Shown here in pieces: positions 62,166-64,000 of a DNA stretch of 64,000 bases. Origin of the DNA: Deltaproteobacteria bacterium HGW-Deltaproteobacteria-2 (GTDB taxonomy: Bacteria; Desulfobacterota; Syntrophia; Syntrophales; Smithellaceae). Numbering within the stretch: the first letter of the stretch is position 1; every line of letters starts with the position of its first letter. The stretch lies in NCBI GenBank assembly GCA_002840505.1, contig PHBC01000003.1, forward strand, positions 323,789 through 387,788, given 5' to 3'. The notes under the pieces were generated by a model. It made no database searches and was not told where the DNA came from. It worked only from the letters and a program-made list of their open reading frames with translations. The translations under genes were made by a program, and so were the position numbers.

Positions 62166-63077
62166 ATGGAACCTGTAAAAGGCGAATTAAAGATGGAATC
62201 ATTAATGATTCCAATGGACTCCATAGACAGTATTCATCTCAAACACATCTGCATAGATAAAGAAGGGCCCCCGATATTTATGCTGCATGGCGCGGTGGAA
62301 AACGGAAAGATCTGTTATTCTGATTCGGGACGTGCCGGACTTGGTCCCTATCTGGCCAGATACGGCTACGATGTTTACGTAGGTGACCTGCGCGGCAGGG
62401 GCCAAAGTACCCCTCATGTTAATGCCAATTCAAAATATGGCCAAACCGAGGCAATTACCGAGGACATACCCGCATTTATCGAAAAAATAATATCTCTCCG
62501 CGGCAATGTTCCCCAACGCTTTGTGTGCCATTCATGGGGTGGAGTATTAACCTCCTCGACCTTAGTGCGCTTTCCAAAATACAGGGAGCTCGTGAAATCA
62601 ATAGTATATCTCGGGGCAAAACGCAGGATATGTGTCTTTAACATGGACCGTCTTTTTCAAATCAACCATGTTTATTGCCGGCTCGGTAGAGAATTAGTAA
62701 AGAAACATGGATATTTCCCTTCCACCAAGCTGGGACTGGGTGACGATGAATCGGCGGGAATACGGCATGGCACAGATGCCTGGATATGGTCACTGAAGTG
62801 GGTCGATACTACCGATGGGTTTGATTACGGTGAGGCGGCAAAAAAGGTTCATCTCCCTCCGACACTCTACATGGCAGCAATCGATGACCCATGCCTGGGC
62901 CATCATAAGGATGTTTGGAATTTTATGATGGAATCAGGTGATCACGTAAAAGACTTTATGGTACTCAGCAAAAAAAACGGCAACCTGCACGATTACAACC
63001 ATGTCTCCATGATGACGCACAAAGACGCTCCGTTGGATCACTTTCCTAAGGTATTGGAATGGCTCACAAAATATTGA
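62166..63077 (+). CDS. Alpha/beta hydrolase
   Basis: 303 residues. Early oxyanion segment FMLHGAVENG, nucleophile elbow in VCHSWGGVL (Ser at HSWGG), strand VYVGDLRGRGQS, and catalytic Asp and His candidates later (AIDDPCLG, HDYNHVSMMTH). There is no signal peptide, so it is probably cytoplasmic. Substrate unknown: ester or lipid hydrolysis is likely. AGAGGT ribosome site. Confidence 0.85.
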   Translation: MEPVKGELKMESLMIPMDSIDSIHLKHICIDKEGPPIFMLHGAVENGKICYSDSGRAGLGPYLARYGYDVYVGDLRGRGQSTPHVNANSKYGQTEAITEDIPAFIEKIISLRGNVPQRFVCHSWGGVLTSSTLVRFPKYRELVKSIVYLGAKRRICVFNMDRLFQINHVYCRLGRELVKKHGYFPSTKLGLGDDESAGIRHGTDAWIWSLKWVDTTDGFDYGEAAKKVHLPPTLYMAAIDDPCLGHHKDVWNFMMESGDHVKDFMVLSKKNGNLHDYNHVSMMTHKDAPLDHFPKVLEWLTKY

Positions 63078-63227
63078 ATATTCCTGCCTACAATTTATTG
63101 TCTCATTCTTCTGTTGTAAGAGACCAGATATTGTAAGGTCAAATGATAGCGAACAGTCAACACTATTATGCCCTTTTTGTTAGCTTAAATTATATGGTTA
63201 TTTGACTTATTGTAAACAGTTTCTCAA

Positions 63228-63255
63228 TTGACATACAAGAACGTTTTGTTATATT
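63228..63255 (+). promoter_or_regulatory. Sigma-70-type promoter
   Basis: TTGACA (63228-63233), a 16-base spacer and TATATT (63250-63255), 60 bases before the ATG of the last gene. No other promoter in the gap matches better. Confidence 0.5.
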
Positions 63256-63314
63256 TTCACATATAAGCGGTGTCATTTAATAATCCCGGAAAATTGATAA
63301 ACGAGATTTCGAAT

Positions 63315-64000
63315 ATGTCAGATGACGCATACACATTATTGAGGCAATTTCTTGACCAGTTTCCGCTGGGATTTCCCGCGACCGCGTCCGGCGTTGAAAT
63401 GAAAATTCTCAAAAAGCTTTTCTCCGAAGAGGAGGCCCGGGTTGCCGTGCTTCTCACACCGTTTCCTGAAAATGTTCAGAGCATTGCGAAACGCACTGGC
63501 ATGGAAGCGGACTATCTTGGAAAAACGCTTGAACGCATGTCGTTAAAAGGCCTCGTATTCCGCTCGAAACGGCAAGGTGAAACGTTATATAACACCGCGC
63601 CTTTTATGGTTGGCATATATGAATATTCTGTCGGCAAACTGGATAGTGAGTTGGCCGCGTTGTATAAGGAATATTACGAGACTGCGTATCAAAAAGAAAT
63701 GGGTGCCAGCAATGTTCCCGGGTTTAAAGCGGTCCCTGTAGGGAAAAACATATCGCCGGACATCTCGGTTTTGCCATATCAATTTATCGAGGATGAAATA
63801 CGCGCGGCTACCAGCATCGCAGTAGCACCCTGCATATGCCGCAAGGAAGCACACATTAACGGCGAAGGATGCAACCATGAACTTGAGACCTGCCTTAGTT
63901 TCGGCGCCGCAGCGGAATATTACATCGGAAACGGCATCGGCAGAAGAATTGATACAAACGAGGCACTGAATATTCTCAAGTGCGCGGACGAAGCCGGGCT
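63315..64000 (+). CDS. Iron-sulfur protein with winged-helix-like N-terminus (truncated by window end)
   Basis: Partial, 228 codons, running off the end. It begins MSDDAYTLLRQFLDQFPLGF and is a paralogue of the protein at 21804-22871: both share FPATxxGxExxILKKLF, then the winged-helix-like region and the CICRKEAHINGEGCNHELET cluster. The ferredoxin-type part expected downstream is outside the window. The N-termini are close and the Cys spacing is identical. Confidence 0.75.
   Translation, partial: MSDDAYTLLRQFLDQFPLGFPATASGVEMKILKKLFSEEEARVAVLLTPFPENVQSIAKRTGMEADYLGKTLERMSLKGLVFRSKRQGETLYNTAPFMVGIYEYSVGKLDSELAALYKEYYETAYQKEMGASNVPGFKAVPVGKNISPDISVLPYQFIEDEIRAATSIAVAPCICRKEAHINGEGCNHELETCLSFGAAAEYYIGNGIGRRIDTNEALNILKCADEAG

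Noticed and set aside
1-64000. tRNA, rRNA, integrase, transposase, prophage and CRISPR genes
   Set aside because: I found none by eye. The restriction system carries no mobility gene, so transfer is inferred from gene type only.

Overview
The window looks like chromosome of an anaerobic Gram-negative bacterium, most likely a deltaproteobacterium in the modern Desulfobacterota (a Syntrophales relative such as Smithella or Syntrophus is my best guess). This rests on three things: many lipoproteins and outer-envelope genes, iron-sulfur proteins together with a fatty acyl-CoA synthetase and a large acyl-CoA dehydrogenase, and the order tmk-holB-ricT-metG. Base composition looks moderately AT-rich by eye; I did not compute it. 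No rRNA, tRNA, CRISPR array, integrase or transposase was found.

Layout. 1-4.5 kb: small stress and envelope genes on the minus strand (Spy/CpxP-like, dodecin, CsbD-like, TPR lipoprotein and several tiny ORFs). 5-14.7 kb: an ABC-F ATPase, Nudix hydrolase, an ArsC/Spx-family gene that carries an in-frame UGA with a matching hairpin (predicted selenoprotein), MltA, a YyaL-type thioredoxin protein and small conserved proteins. 15-20.2 kb: a restriction-modification island with a controller protein and its operator, an Alw26I/Eco31I/Esp3I-type HNH endonuclease, and one 1056-residue methyltransferase that fuses an adenine enzyme to a circularly permuted cytosine enzyme. 20.9-29 kb: TPR protein, an iron-sulfur regulator-like protein, PilZ, ZIP transporter, AAA/DUF4143 protein, unknowns and YjbQ. 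29.7-34.7 kb: three consecutive exported phosphohydrolase-like lipoproteins. 35-44.5 kb: small envelope proteins, a 3D-domain protein behind a long structured leader, PilZ, a SLOG protein, HtpX, signal peptidase with an SDR, and a large Lcl-domain lipoprotein. 44.7-61.8 kb: core metabolism and information genes (FAD oxidoreductase, RadC, a sensor kinase lacking its phosphoacceptor histidine, acyl-CoA synthetase, acyl-CoA dehydrogenase, DsbC-like, metG-ricT-holB-tmk, ferredoxin, NifU-like, an IspH-UbiA fusion, TlyA). 62-64 kb: an alpha/beta hydrolase behind a palindrome-rich promoter and the start of a second iron-sulfur protein, paralogous to the one at 21.8 kb.

The intergenic space is unusual. 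It is a mosaic of short palindromic modules plus three families of 7- and 8-base imperfect tandem repeats. Many lie just downstream of stop codons, in the orientation where they supply stop codons in all three frames.
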